From positions 3,782,001 through 3,846,000 of the forward strand of contig WPIO01000004.1 in NCBI GenBank assembly GCA_009760855.2: DNA of 64,000 bases. Reading direction: 5' to 3'. Below the pieces are notes generated by a model. It saw only the letters and a program-made list of their open reading frames with translations. It searched no databases and was not told the origin of the DNA. Position numbers and translations under genes: made by a program. Positions 32,880-43,083 of this stretch are shown piece by piece. How positions within the stretch are numbered: the first letter of the stretch is position 1; every line of letters begins with the position of its first letter. The DNA comes from Cristatella mucedo. Its lineage: Eukaryota > Bryozoa > Phylactolaemata > Cristatellidae.

Positions 32880-33384
32880 CTGGGCCTCGCCTGCACTGCC
32901 GCTCTATATGGCCAGGCTGCTTGCATCGTCGACAAATCGGCTGTCTATCGTGGGTATAGACATCGTCCGGTCGCCCACCACGACCGCCCCAAGGACTGGT
33001 CGAAACTTCTCTTGATTCGAGTGTAGCTTCTATGTCACAAAGGCGCTGAAACTGGGATGCCAAGAGTTGCTCACTAGGGCTTACCATAGTGGCACCTGTT
33101 CCACGTAGGCCCATGCCACTGGGTTGCCCTACCATGGGCCTGCCGCCCCACCCGCTAACCTCTCTCTGCCTCTCCAGCTCTTTGCGGCGCTCGGCGTATC
33201 GTAGAGCTTCATTCAAGTCGTGACACCCATGGTGAAACACATGCTCGCCAATGCGTGGGTTTAAGCCACGCACAAAAATCGGAAGCAGTACCCCGTCGAG
33301 GTCGGCAGCTGCCATAGTAGGGTACGCCATTCCTGCATCCTTCAAGATGCATTCATAAAATTCATACACACTTTGCCGCGACAA
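32722..33384 (-). CDS. Gypsy-A gag with CCHC zinc knuckle
   Basis: It opens with SVYEFYECILKDAG, GVLLPIFVRGLNPRIGEHV and NEALRYAERRKELE, a typical retrotransposon capsid C-terminal domain. It then has a glycine/arginine-rich linker and one zinc knuckle, CRRCKQPGHIERQC (Cys151, Cys154, His159, Cys164), for RNA packaging. It overlaps the protease frame by about 160 bases. The N-terminal gag part is in a separate frame at 33385-33606, and a stop at about 33384 splits the two. Confidence 0.8.
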   Translation of the reverse strand: MSRQSVYEFYECILKDAGMAYPTMAAADLDGVLLPIFVRGLNPRIGEHVFHHGCHDLNEALRYAERRKELERQREVSGWGGRPMVGQPSGMGLRGTGATMVSPSEQLLASQFQRLCDIEATLESREVSTSPWGGRGGRPDDVYTHDRQPICRRCKQPGHIERQCRRGPDAQRTGHGASTCCSQPSSNYSCWGCRCPAGLGKPNPDRARADNGSGPAGRRP

Positions 33385-33606
33385 TTAGAAAGAGGGGCAG
33401 CAATTTGTGGCAGTCGGCAACGTCAATACCTTGAATGTCTGCCACCAGATCAAGCTTCTCAACCTAGCTGTAAAGTCTCTGATGCTGTCGAATTCAGTGG
33501 CGATCTGGCTAAATTGTATGTTCTCCTTTGCCCCTGAAGTAGCCAGTAAGCTGACGCTCTGACGGCACACAAGCAACAAAACACAGACGCAGGGGGGCTC
33601 TAACAC
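33385..33606 (-). pseudogene. Gypsy-A gag, upstream fragment
   Basis: IATEFDSIRDFTARLRSL continues directly toward the gag frame at 33384, separated by a stop. Similarity is weak and the assignment rests on position. Confidence 0.4.
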
Positions 33607-33750
33607 TACTCGTGTATTCAGCCACTGCTGGCAGCACTACATCACACAGCCTTCTTTCCTCCTTCCCACTCCCTTGCTGGTCTGCTCGAAGGCCTCCCTG
33701 CCACTCTCCTAAGGTCTCGTCAAGGGCGACCCCCCACACCCATGCTGGTA

Positions 33751-33775
33751 CAGTAGCCTCCCGGGAAGTACGCAC
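33751..33775 (+). repeat. Tigger-A left terminal inverted repeat
   Basis: Begins CAGTAG directly after a TA. It pairs with 36749-36773 at roughly 20 of 25 positions. Confidence 0.8.
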
Positions 33776-34289
33776 CGTTTAAGTACATCCCGGTTAAGTA
33801 CTCATATTTCCCCCTAAAATTGTGGGTTCAAGATGTATGAGTTAAACATGTCACGAATCGTCATTTGGTGCTGGTTTTGAAGTTTCTTACATTTGGCTTT
33901 GAGGGAGACCGCCAGGATCTTGCTCTGAAATGATTCAAACGATTTCTTAAGATCGTTGAATGTATCATCAGCTTCAATTTGAACTTCAGAGCAGATGATC
34001 TTCGATGTCGAGAACCGGCTTATAAAGGGATTTGAACCCCTGAAATACAACCACTTTCTAAACCGGTATTGAGATCTTGAGGATTAACGTCGTCATCATC
34101 ATCCATCACACTTTCAACCATCTTCATCGACTCCAAAAGCTCCAACATATTTCAATACCGCAGCAACATACTCTTCGTTGTTCTCGTCATCAGTGTGAAC
34201 GAAGTCTTCCAGTTCTGATTAAGTAATAGATAAATTCAATGTTTCGAAAGCCTTCGCAAGTTCGGTACCTACATCTTCAACAATGCCAT

Positions 34290-35690
34290 CAGGCTTCAGT
34301 TCTGGTTCTAAAGTCATTAGTTCGGCCTGGACGACAGCATTTTTGATCGAGCTTGGCGAAACAGAATCCCAGGCTTCTTTCACATAACTTGCAGCATCGA
34401 TCAGGTTTGCTGGGTTCCTGTAAAAGACCCCTGCAGCACCTCGTCGAAATCTTCGCCCCTAATCTTTCTATTGACTTTTTGTCTCCTCGGCAAGTTCGTC
34501 CAGTCTGGTTTGGTCTAGCGGTTAAGGTGCTCGCCCCCCCCCCCCCGACCAAGGTCTGACTGAGGTCGTGGGCTCGAGCCCCGAGGCATATGTGAAGCAC
34601 CTGAATAGAGATTAAGTTCTCTTGGGGCGCTATATAAATGAATTATATTTATATTTATAAGAACATCCGTGAGATACAAATATTTGTATCGCTTTTTCAG
34701 AGCTGTGACCATTCCCACGTCATAAGGCTGTTTCCAGCTTGTACAATTCGGGGAAAGAAAACAATTCGAATATTGTCGCGTTCGAAGGCTTCAAAATATC
34801 CCGGAGTGTTGTCCATCAGCAATTGAACGCTACATCCTGTTCGTTTTTCACTTTTGGAAAAAACATATTGTTGAACCACTTCCAACAGGTTCGTACATCC
34901 ATCCAAGCTTTTGCTTGATTGAAATAAGGAGCTGGCCAATGTTGGTCCTTAATACAAGCTGGTTCTTTGGGTTTTCCGATCAAAGCAAAAGGAATTTTGA
35001 GAGTTTCGGTTGCGTTGGAGAAAACAATCGGAGAAACTCGATCTTTCGTCTTCTTTTTGCCATCAGTGGTTGAAATATCCTCTTGTGGCATAAGGAGACT
35101 CTATCTTGGAAGCAATCGATAAAACAAACCGGTCTCGTCCATGTTGCACACATTTTCAGGGTCATATTGCGAGATAATCGCTTAAAGGTTTTGTAAAGCA
35201 GCTAGCAATTCCGGATCTTTCTTGCTGAATTCTGCTCTCTCTCTCTCCATTAAGGAGAATCGTCTGCAATCCACGCCAAACTGAATCGGCTTAAACCATT
35301 GCCAAGATGCCTTAAAATATGATTCCGGAATTAAGAGGCTGGAAGCAATGCTTTTCGCTTTGGCTATGGCGAGGGATGGAAGTACAGGAAGGCTGGCACG
35401 ACGCATGCTGTCAATCCAGACAAAAAACATGTCCTCAAGCTCCCTGAATTCTCCAACTGACGTTCGAAAAGTCTTCTCCTTAGCCTCTTCAGTCATCAGG
35501 GCAGATAGTTCTTGGATCTTCACGATTCTCGCAAATCTTTCGGATGGCGCCTTCGAAAACGTCGTACCCTCATATGGCCCTCGTAATGGGAGCAGACGCT
35601 TTGCTTAGCTTCGAGATGATTTCGCAGCATGGAGACTCATTGAGGCGCTTGCCATTTGGTTTGTGTAGTTTGATTCGCACAGCAGAGAGC
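34290..35690 (-). pseudogene. Tigger-A transposase, CENP-B-like, frameshifted and SINE-interrupted
   Basis: The parts are in order on the minus strand. A psq-type helix-turn-helix remnant (GKRLNESPCCEIISKLSKAS) lies near 35650-35570. A Tc5/CENP-B DNA-binding domain spans 35182-35523 (FFVWIDSMRRASLPV, SYFKASWQWFK). DDE_1 core fragments follow across 35165-34700 (CNMDETGLFYRLLP, VSPIVFSNATETLKIPF, LLMDNTPGYFEAF, IRIVFFP). MVTALKKRYKYLYL is then cut by the SINE at 34508-34664. The C-terminal helix (KPGILFRQARSKML) resumes after it. The DDE motif's DNAPGH block is altered to DNTPGY. At least three frame changes exclude activity. Confidence 0.7.
34508..34664 (+). mobile_element. tRNA-derived SINE (variant 1) inside Tigger-A transposase
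   Basis: TTTGGTCTAGCGGTTAAGG (A-box region), a C14 run, then GGTCGTGGGCTCGAGCCCC (B box). The LINE-A-like end AATAGAGATTAAGTTCTCTT, GGGGCGCTATATAAATGAAT follows with an AT-rich tail. Confidence 0.8.
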
Positions 35691-35769
35691 CAGCCGATGC
35701 CACAGCCCACCGACTGGTCGCAGGCCAACGTCACCTTCATGGCTTGTGCTGCATCGAAGGCCACTGCCT

Positions 35770-35835
35770 CTGTCTCGGACGCCGCCGACTCTGTCTCGGA
35801 CGCCGCCGACTCTGTCTCGGACGCCGCTGCCTCTT
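35770..35835 (+). repeat. 21-bp tandem repeat, 3 copies
   Basis: Repeats TCTGTCTCGGACGCCGCCGA-type units, encoding a 7-residue ASETESA-like period on the minus strand. A roughly 30-bp direct repeat (TTTGATTCGCACAGCAGAGA core) flanks the area at 35669-35698 and 36003-36032. Confidence 0.85.
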
Positions 35836-36202
35836 TGTGCGCAGTCTCACTGTCTGTTGCCTCGCACAACGCAATTGCTTCGCAAGGAGCAAAAACAAGT
35901 GCCACTTACTCGGTTCGCAGCCACTTTTCTTGATCTCCCTCTCGAAGTTCAGCAGCCTGTTTACACGGGCCACAGTCGCTCCCGCCGAGAAATAGCTTGT
36001 CGTTTGATTCGCACAGCAGAGAGCCAGCCGATGACCAACACCAACAGTTTATTACGACTGACGGAGCCGAAGGGCGCTCGGCTGCCTTCGGCCCTTTGTC
36101 TCACTCGACTCCCTTCTCCTCGACTGCTGAGGTCCCCTGGTCGACCCCGGTGACTCATCGAGGAGGACCACAACTGTGCACAGGCCGACCCTGATGGTGA
36201 AT

Positions 36203-36330
36203 CCACCATCTGGTTAAGGTGCTCGCCCCAACCATGGTCTGACTGAGGTCGTGGGCTCGAGCCCCGAGGCATATGTGAATAGAGATTAAGTTCTCTTGGG
36301 GTGCTATACAAATGAATTATATTTTATTAT
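36203..36330 (+). mobile_element. tRNA-derived SINE (variant 1) inside Tigger-A
   Basis: TGGTTAAGGTGCTCGCCCC, GGTCGTGGGCTCGAGCCCC, then AATAGAGATTAAGTTCTCTT and a short AT-rich end. It is very similar to 34508-34664, so the two are probably of similar age. Confidence 0.75.
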
Positions 36331-36748
36331 ATATCTGTCCACCAGTGGGTTACCGGCCTGTGTCCACGCCACATCACAGGCGGACCACAGCTGTGCACCG
36401 GCCCCTCTCGGTGATGCTTCTAACAACTGTTCACCAGCGGCTTATCAGAGGAGCCTGCATACAATTGAACTTCAGTTTTTTTGACATTGTAACAAAATCG
36501 AAGCTATAAGGAACGAGACATAATTAAGGAACAAGACAGGAAAATAAAAGAACAAACAGAAAGCGGAAACGGAATAATAAACAGCGTACTGATGTTGAAT
36601 GAATCCGCGTCAGATTGCGCGTGTGCGTCACAATACACCCCCCCCCCCCCCGCACTGCCAGGTACAGGCAAGCGCTCCGGAAAGTTTGTGGCATACCAGA
36701 AAGTATGTACCTACCGGCTAAGTAAGCACAAACTTTGCAGGTTCAAGT

Positions 36749-36773
36749 TTCGTACTTAAACGGGAGACTACTG
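36749..36773 (-). repeat. Tigger-A right terminal inverted repeat
   Basis: Reverse complement of the left repeat, ending CTACTG immediately before TA. Confidence 0.8.
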
Positions 36774-36979
36774 TACATGTGGGTGGGGCTGCAGCTGTAC
36801 CGCCCGAGCACTCAGGTCACACGTTTTGTCTCGGGCGAGCCGTGTGCACCTGCAGAGCACTCGGGCCACAGGAATAAATGACAGCACATCACAGTTAGCT
36901 GCTGCACCTTTGCCATCATTAATAATGGGCCATTGATCACAGCATTTTGCTGCCACATTTGATAACCTTCAATGCGGCC

Positions 36980-37335
36980 CCGATGTTCTTCAGACAGATC
37001 GCGATACTACCACTAGTACTCCTTCAGCAAGAAGTTCTCAAGGTCCATGCCTTCGACGAGGTTCTGCGGGTGTTTTACATGTAGATGGCCTTGATCCATG
37101 GGCTGGATCAGCAAAGTGGTGTTGGGAGGAAGGAAGGAAAATCTCCACAGTGTCGTAGGATGTCTTTTTCGTGACCTCCAGCATTGTCCATAAGGTGAAG
37201 GACATCAAACTCGAGTCCCTTTTCTGGGAGATACAGCTTGACTTGGGGGATGAAGGACTCATGGAACTAGTCCTACGACTGCTGCTTCGTGATCCAGTCC
37301 TTGTCGTTGTGCATCCAATGCACACGGCTAGTGCA
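36980..37335 (-). pseudogene. Second Tigger/Jerky-type transposase fragment (Tigger-B)
   Basis: The minus strand spells the DDE_1 centre in shifting frames: HLMDNAGGHEKDI (37150-37190), FLPPNTTLLIQPMDQG (37090-37130) and FKTRRTSS-like residues. FLPPNTT..QPMDQG is diagnostic of the CENP-B/Tigger/Jerky DDE domain. It is a different family from Tigger-A, whose equivalent block differs. Its terminal repeats were not located. Confidence 0.7.
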
Positions 37336-37563
37336 AAGCCGTGCCACTATTCTAGCAACATTATGGCAGCCACTTCACTACCCAGTCGCTTCTCTTTTGC
37401 CTTGTTTGTGGCTTCGATGTGTTGAAGCAATGCTGACACTTCTGTGTCGGTGCCACCAGCCAGCTCTTTCTGGTGCAGGATCATCATATGGGCCGTCTAA
37501 TCGGGCCATTTTAACCTGGCCGTTTTAACCGCTGATCTTAGGTCTGTTTCTTAAGCTTTATCT

Positions 37564-37821
37564 CTATCTCTCTCTCACCTTGTGATTGTCTTGTTTTACT
37601 TCTGCCAGCTGTTCACCCCATACGTGTATCGCATTATCGCCTAGGCACACTAGCACAACATGTTTTAGCAGCATCGCAATCTTTAACCTTGCAACGGCAT
37701 TCTCAAGCGTTAGAAGCCAAGGCATAAAGTGCTCTCCGCCGTTAAACATTTCGTACCCCAATGTCGGCGTCCCGTCTAGGCCATAGAAGGCCTGATACTC
37801 TGTTCGGCAGGAGTGATCCAT
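37564..37821 (-). pseudogene. Gypsy-B gag N-terminus
   Basis: An 85-codon frame starting at the ATG embedded in the primer-binding site. GYEMFNGGEHFMPWLLTLENAVARL and LLKHVVLVCLGDNAIHVWGEQLAEV have the look of the N-terminal capsid domain of Gypsy gag. The frame stops at 37564 in a CT-rich stretch; the rest of the element is missing or replaced by Tigger-B. Confidence 0.5.
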
Positions 37822-37833
37822 TCTCTGCTACTA
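37815..37833 (-). promoter_or_regulatory. Primer-binding site, initiator tRNA-Met type
   Basis: The minus strand reads TAGTAGCAGAGAATGGATC, one base after the LTR end. The 3' end of animal initiator tRNA-Met is complementary to TGGTAGCAGAGGATGG, so this matches with two mismatches. Confidence 0.65.
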
Positions 37834-37834
37834 A

Positions 37835-38171
37835 TGTTATGTGACAAGTGTCTCCGGCGGAGGCTATTCTAATGGAGTCTCACGAAGATGCGAGTGGGCA
37901 AACATGAGCAGTGAACGAGACTATCTTTATTCCCTATCACTATCTTTATTCCCTGAACGAGACTATCTTGATTACGAGCTGGGGGAGGGCTGACTCACCA
38001 CAGATAAGGGAGTGCATCTGTGGTGGGCCACATGCTTATGTCAAAGGCTGCACCGAGTCAATGGCTCAACCACGTGGCGTGGCGGCAGCAGGCGAGGCAT
38101 ACATCAGCGGCCGAGAAGCATACATCAGCGGCCGAGAACAGGAGCATACAACAGCTCACACAGACGTAACA
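37835..38171 (-). repeat. 5' LTR of Gypsy-B
   Basis: A 337-bp segment bounded by TGTTA...TAACA, the standard LTR termini. It is adjacent to the primer-binding site and homologous to the solo LTR at 43084-43414 (shared GGAGTCTCACGAAGA, ACCACAGATAAGGGAGTGCAT). It contains a duplicated ATCAGCGGCCGAGAA unit at 38102-38140 and a duplicated ACTATCTTTATTCCCT near 37920-37955. Confidence 0.7.
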
Positions 38172-38859
38172 GTGCTTCTCTCAGCCACGGCGCTCGGCTT
38201 TAGAAGGAAAGTCACGACTCATGTGCCTGCCGGCCTTGCACCGGAAACACGCAACATCCAGGTGAGCAGGTGCCTAGGTAGGTCATACCGAACGAGCACC
38301 GGACGAAAAGATATTATCTGCCACCTTAGGAGTGCTGCTCCCCTTCACTATGACGTCAGCCTTCTCGATAAGAATATGCATCGGCATGTCAGTGATTGCA
38401 TGAGGCTTGGCTCTTGGTTGGCCCCTTGGCTGCCTCTGGCAGACCAGCAATAAAGGCGCATTTAACTAAATCACCAGTTACCAGCCACCCGATTCAAGTC
38501 TGACCCAAAAAAAATCACATTTTCGCCTTGATGAGGCGAATTCCTCGTAGGCATCGAAGCAATTTGGCGAGCTGTCAGCAGCGCTTTCTTTGCGTTGGCA
38601 TAGACCTCCTTAGCCAAATCAGGGATGCCTTCGTATACGCCTTATGCCCTGCCGTGTAAAAAATTGTAGCAGAAAAATTTCCAGGTCATCAACTCTGAGT
38701 TTTGGCCAATCTCTCGAATCGATTCAGGTCTTCCGAGGTCTTTGCTGCCGTCGAATTGTGCAATTGCTTTCGTCAGTATTACTTTCAGACTAATCCTTAT
38801 CCGCAGGAAGAGCTTGTAGTTTGTTACTCTCATAATATGAGACAACACGCAGAACACCG
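38172..38859. other. No feature recognised
   Basis: Unassigned DNA between an LTR and the next Gypsy relic. Confidence 0.35.
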
Positions 38860-40310
38860 ATGCAGGCTCACAGTGACATGTGTTATGTTGGGCTCAAAGA
38901 GAGACACGTGTCTTCTTGCGGTTGCATACAGCGCTACCGAAGACAGCGTCCTCTCCTCCGCCAGCATTCGAACTGTTTGAGGCGCCTCCCCCTCAACCAC
39001 AGCTCATCAACGGTGAGTTAGCCGAGGACAATACCGACGTGTTAGGCACCGGCCCGTCCTTTGGCTACATCTACTAGCTGTTCGACCGTGGGTTAGCAAA
39101 TGGCAATAAGGGTGTGTATTCAAGCCGAACGAACAGTATCCACCCTTCTACCTCCACTTGGTATACATGTCGAGTGGACTGGACAATGAGGTATGAAGCT
39201 ATGATTCGCCTCTATGGGGTCGTGCTTGCTATCTCTCCAAACCCAAGACACGATCCAAGCACAATTAGCAAACATCGCAGAGAAATCCTCATCGGCGATC
39301 GACAGGTTCGCGTCCCTCTCTCCCTTGTACTCCTTCGGCAGCCCTTATATTCCAGCATGCGTAGTTTTTCGTACTGTTGAGCCATTTTTTGTTCCGAACC
39401 CACTCGTTAGCTGGCGGAAATTTGTGGTAGATACATGTCCTTGCAGATGCCAACAATGCATGGATTTGTGCCGGACTTCCGAGTCGTGTGCTGAGTCATC
39501 GTCTGCCCTTCCACTGCTCAAGAGCCTGCCTTTGCTTAGGTAATCTGAGCCTTAGTAGGGTCTCTGCCCAGTGCTCGAAGTATGTCATTTACCCTTGTCA
39601 TGTACCCTCACGTACCGTCATGTACCCTCACGTACCGTTATGTACCCTCAGTACCGTCATGTACCCTCACCCCCACGTCATGTACCCTCACAGCATCTCA
39701 CCAAACAACTCGACATGTTTTCGGGTGGTGCTGACTTGCACGCCTCCAAGCTGCCGCAAGGCGTCTGTGTCGAGTAGCAGGATGTCGGTCACATGGCCGC
39801 TGAAATGCACCAGTTTTCAGCAAATGTCGACATCCACGCCGCAGAAATATCTGCACATAGTCCTCTCACCGTCCATCAGTATGCCGTGCTCGCTGCCGAG
39901 CTCAAGCTACGAAGCACCAGTTAGCTTCGGTATATGATAGAACGTGAGCAGCCAGTGTCAACGAGAGCCTTTGCCGAACGCCCGCCAAGCTCAGCTATCA
40001 CTCTCAAGGTAGTTGTGCCTTCACTGGGGTGGGGGGGGGTACACCCTAGCACTAATTCGAGCTTCCATACTCGTTTTCTGGGTGAGCCGTGGCGATCGCA
40101 TCGCTCGAACTTACGGATGCGATGTGCTCAGCCTCGCCTCACCGCAAGCACAAGGTTAACCTGCTTCGATGCCAGCATAGTGCACAGTTCCTGGCAACGT
40201 GGTATGACAGCCCTTGCACGACCTGTCTTCGGGCTGGGTAGCGCGACCAAGCAACAAGTCTCCTGGCTCCAACACTATGCACTGTGTTATCAGAATCCAC
40301 CCCGCCCCAA
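38860..40310 (-). pseudogene. Gypsy-C relic: gag end, retropepsin and RT start
   Basis: Minus-strand pieces in canonical order. A degenerate zinc-knuckle end (YHVARNC, about 40190) comes first. The retropepsin strand VIAELGGRSAKALVDTGCS (DTG active site, 39950-40010) follows, with its flap and LLLDTDALRQLGGV block in another frame (39740-39780). RNEQWL/AWNIRAA-like residues and a pre-RT ADEDFSAMFANCAWIVSWVW block come next (39240-39300). The family, from memory, is a Gypsy group whose protease ends in LGMDAIDRLGGV. Multiple stops and a minisatellite at 39595-39692 show long decay. The hAT element at 40319 splits it; similar sequence resumes at 42280-42445. Confidence 0.6.
39595..39692 (+). 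repeat. Minisatellite, about 19-bp unit, 5 copies
   Basis: Units of TCATGTACCCTCACGTACCG with small variants. Confidence 0.9.
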
Positions 40311-40318
40311 GGCTGCAC

Positions 40319-42273
40319 ACAACAATATTGTTATTGTATTCAATGTTCTGATATTCAGCAATAAATATATTGCAATATTCAATTCCAAAAATACAGTATA
40401 TTGCAATATTCTATGCCACCGATGCAGTATATTGCACATCCTACACATCACATATTGCAATTTATTGTCTGATTTTACCAATCCTCTTCATAGTCTTCTT
40501 CGGCTACATCAGCTGTCTCTGAGCCATTTCCATTCACTATCAAGACGAGCCAAATTCCACAGTAACTTGTTTTGATTAAGAAAATGCAGCGTCTCCAAGG
40601 CTCTGGGTTGCAAACTTCGACGTTGAGGACAGAGCACTCACTTTGCCAGGGAGAAAAGTCTCCACCTCACATGATGCTGGAAGCAAGAAGCACGTGTTGA
40701 TGTACTTGCTGCATGCTTTCTTCTCTTCAACACGCTGTCGCTTAGCAAAAGAGAATTGAGCATCATCATCTACAGCTTCTTCCGAGTCCTGAGCTGCAGG
40801 TAGCAATAATTGTTCAATAGTATGTTCTTCGTGAATAAAAAAACAGATTTGAAATCGGCCAATGCTTGCTTGTGATCCCGAATATTCTTATTCTGCCCAG
40901 CTGTGGGGACAAAGTCCATTATTTCATCTTCTGCCTCATCAAGATTTGGAAGGGGTCTTTCGAAGCGCTGAATCATATCTGGGACGCCTGTCCAGCGGGT
41001 GACGTTGCACTTGACTGGGTGAAGGGATCTCATCAAGAACAATCGACCTAACTGAGTGTTGGCAACTTTGACAGGAGCTTCCCAATCAACTCCGATTCAG
41101 TTGTGAGGAATGTGCTTGTGTATGCCTCAACAGCCAAATTAAAACGGTGACTTCGGCATCCCAGAAATGGCACACCAAGGTATGCTGTTGCCTTGTTGGT
41201 TGAGCAATTGTCCCCAACCAAATAGAAAAGGGGGTCGAGAGACAAGGAGTACCACTCAAGTGTCGGTTTGATGAACATGGTTCTCGGCAGTAAAATTCGT
41301 CTCGTCAAGGAGAGGTGCACAGGCTAGCAGATGAATTTCAGGATCAGCAGCATGCTTCTTGCCAGGCTAGACGATAAAAAGACCAATAAAGTGTGCTGAA
41401 TCCTCAGACCAGCCATCAAACACTAGAGCGAAAGGGGTAGAAGTAGCAACCTCGGCAGAAATCTTTTTTCCACCGCCTCCACCAGCTTGAATATATATTT
41501 CTTGAGTCTTTTGAATGAGCTCGGTTGCAGTTTTGTATTGCTTCGGTTGAGCTTTTTTCGCAAAAGATCAATTCGAGCTCATCCCTGGCGATTAATTCCA
41601 GCCATTTGAATACCTTGGTTGATCAACTATCAAGCATGTACTCAAGGTGGTCTGTCCAGATACTGATTGTTCAGTTCCGGTGATGACACTGTTTCGGATT
41701 TGCCGTCTCCACGTGCTTATTGCGCCAAGTTAAACATTTCTAGATAACTCGGGTGCTTCTGCTTGATGTAGGGTATCAGATTTGTGTAGCTGAGCTTAAA
41801 GTCTCGTTTGCGAACAGTTCCACAAGTGCATTTCCACGTATTGGCTTCAGAACCAACAGGATTCTTGCCTAGGTAAAGCTGACAGACCTTCTTGTTGTTA
41901 GGTGGGACTGTAGGACGAGAACTTGAACTCGACATCAAAGTTGGCGACCTCCCGAGATAAAAAAAAAATGGCGCCACCACGATTGTGCACTTGGACAATT
42001 GTGATTGGTTAAAAATGATTTCTACTGATATATGTCCGGATTTGATTTTAATTGGATCTTTTCAAATGTGAAGTCAATTTATGCATTTTTAAGTATTATG
42101 TATCACGTGACAGACAAATAGTTTTATAATGCCTTAATATATATTACAATATATTGTCAGATATATTGGTATTGTCAACCAATCTCATACTATATATTGG
42201 AATTGTCAAACGAATCAGCACAATATAATGTTGCCAATATATTGCAGTATATTTCATCTACAATGTATTGTTT
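40319..42273 (-). mobile_element. hAT-type DNA transposon
   Basis: The transposase relic is flanked by AT-rich subterminal arrays of TATTGCAATAT-like words (40319-40460 and 42135-42273). The ends AACAATATTG and its near complement CAATGTATTGTT form a short inverted repeat. The eight-base target duplication was not resolved. It is inserted in Gypsy-C. Confidence 0.6.
40576..41998 (-). pseudogene. hAT transposase with BED zinc finger, interrupted
   Basis: The N-terminus (ATG at 41998) has a BED-type finger: WKCTCGTVRKRDFKLSYTNL, KQKHPSY with Cys57, Cys59 and His82. After about 400 bp of broken frame, the catalytic-domain block FYLVGDNCSTNKATAYLGVP followed by FLGCRSHRFNLAV appears at 41120-41250. 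VTRWTGVPDMIQRFERPLPN follows at 40900-41010, and the hAT dimerisation block YINTCFLLPASCEVETF at 40650-40720. Several stops and frame changes separate them. The order BED, RNase-H-like core, hATC is canonical. The C-terminal motif departs from the usual LPTSN-VER form. Confidence 0.75.
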
Positions 42274-43083
42274 CGAAGCCTTGCCCCGGCCAAGCCCAGT
42301 CCACCAACTCCAGTCTGCTGCCGGCATCGAGGGGTGTAGCACTCGTGACTCTTCCATATAATATTATTCCGGCAGCCCTTACATTCCATGCATGCATTGT
42401 TGTTGCACTGTCCAGCCATTGTTCATTCCGAACCGGCTCGACAGTTGGTGGTAATAATAATAATAATAATGCACTTTATAAAGCGCCCACAGAGAACTTA
42501 ATCTCTTTCTAGGCGCTTTACATTTGCTGCAGAGGGAGATGCAATTGAATGGTGAGTAATATCATGCTTGATAAACAAACAACATGAATAACATCGTTAG
42601 GGGTGACATGCACAGGGTCAGCATGCAAGTGTGGTTAGTGGCAGCATGCACAGTGTCAGCACACATAAGCACGTGAAGGACGAATCACAGGACCCACTAA
42701 ATGCTGTCCTACATAGGTGTGTTTTTTTAAGTTCTTTTTAAATGTGGTCAAGTCAGGGGATGTTCTGATGCAAGTCGGGAGGGAGTTCCAGGCTTTGGGA
42801 GCATACGAACTAAATGCACGGTCTCCAAAGGATTTGAAGTTTGTACGAGGTATTGGTAGACAGTTGGATTCCGAAAAGCGGGTGGTACGAATATATCTAA
42901 GAGATAGGCTGGAGCCAGAGAATGAAGTGACCTAAAAGTGAGCGACAAAACCTTGAAGTCAATCCGTTGCTTGACTGGTAGCCAGTGCAGGTCGGCGAGA
43001 AGTGGTGTGATTTGGCAGCTGCGACGCTCATGACCGACAAGCCTAGCTGCGGAGTTTTGCACCAGCTGCAATCGCTTGATTGT

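Larger units (their letters stand above)
29350..33606 (-). mobile_element. Ty3/Gypsy LTR retrotransposon internal region (Gypsy-A), nearly complete
   Basis: The minus strand carries gag with a zinc knuckle, aspartic protease, reverse transcriptase, RNase H and integrase in the canonical Gypsy order. Only a few frameshifts break it (near 33385, 32800, 31567, 31245, 30350 and 29660). LTRs were not identified with confidence. Sequence just beyond 33606 continues only to the Tigger element at 33751, which may have split the 5' end. Confidence 0.88.
33751..36773 (-). mobile_element. Tigger/pogo-type DNA transposon (Tigger-A), 3.02 kb
   Basis: The ends are inverted repeats: CAGTAGCCTCCCGGGAAGTA on the left, and the complement of CAGTAGTCTCCCG followed by TTTAAGTAC on the right. 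TA dinucleotides flank both ends (33749-33750 and 36774-36775), the mariner/Tc1-superfamily target duplication. It encodes a broken transposase on the minus strand and is itself invaded by two SINEs. It sits at or just beyond the 5' end of Gypsy-A. Confidence 0.8.

Noticed and set aside
34508-34664. tRNA gene
   Set aside because: A- and B-box-like segments are present, but there is no acceptor stem or cloverleaf 3' half, and a LINE-like tail follows; it is a SINE.
39595-39692. CRISPR-like array
   Set aside because: Contiguous minisatellite without spacers, in a eukaryotic repeat-rich context.
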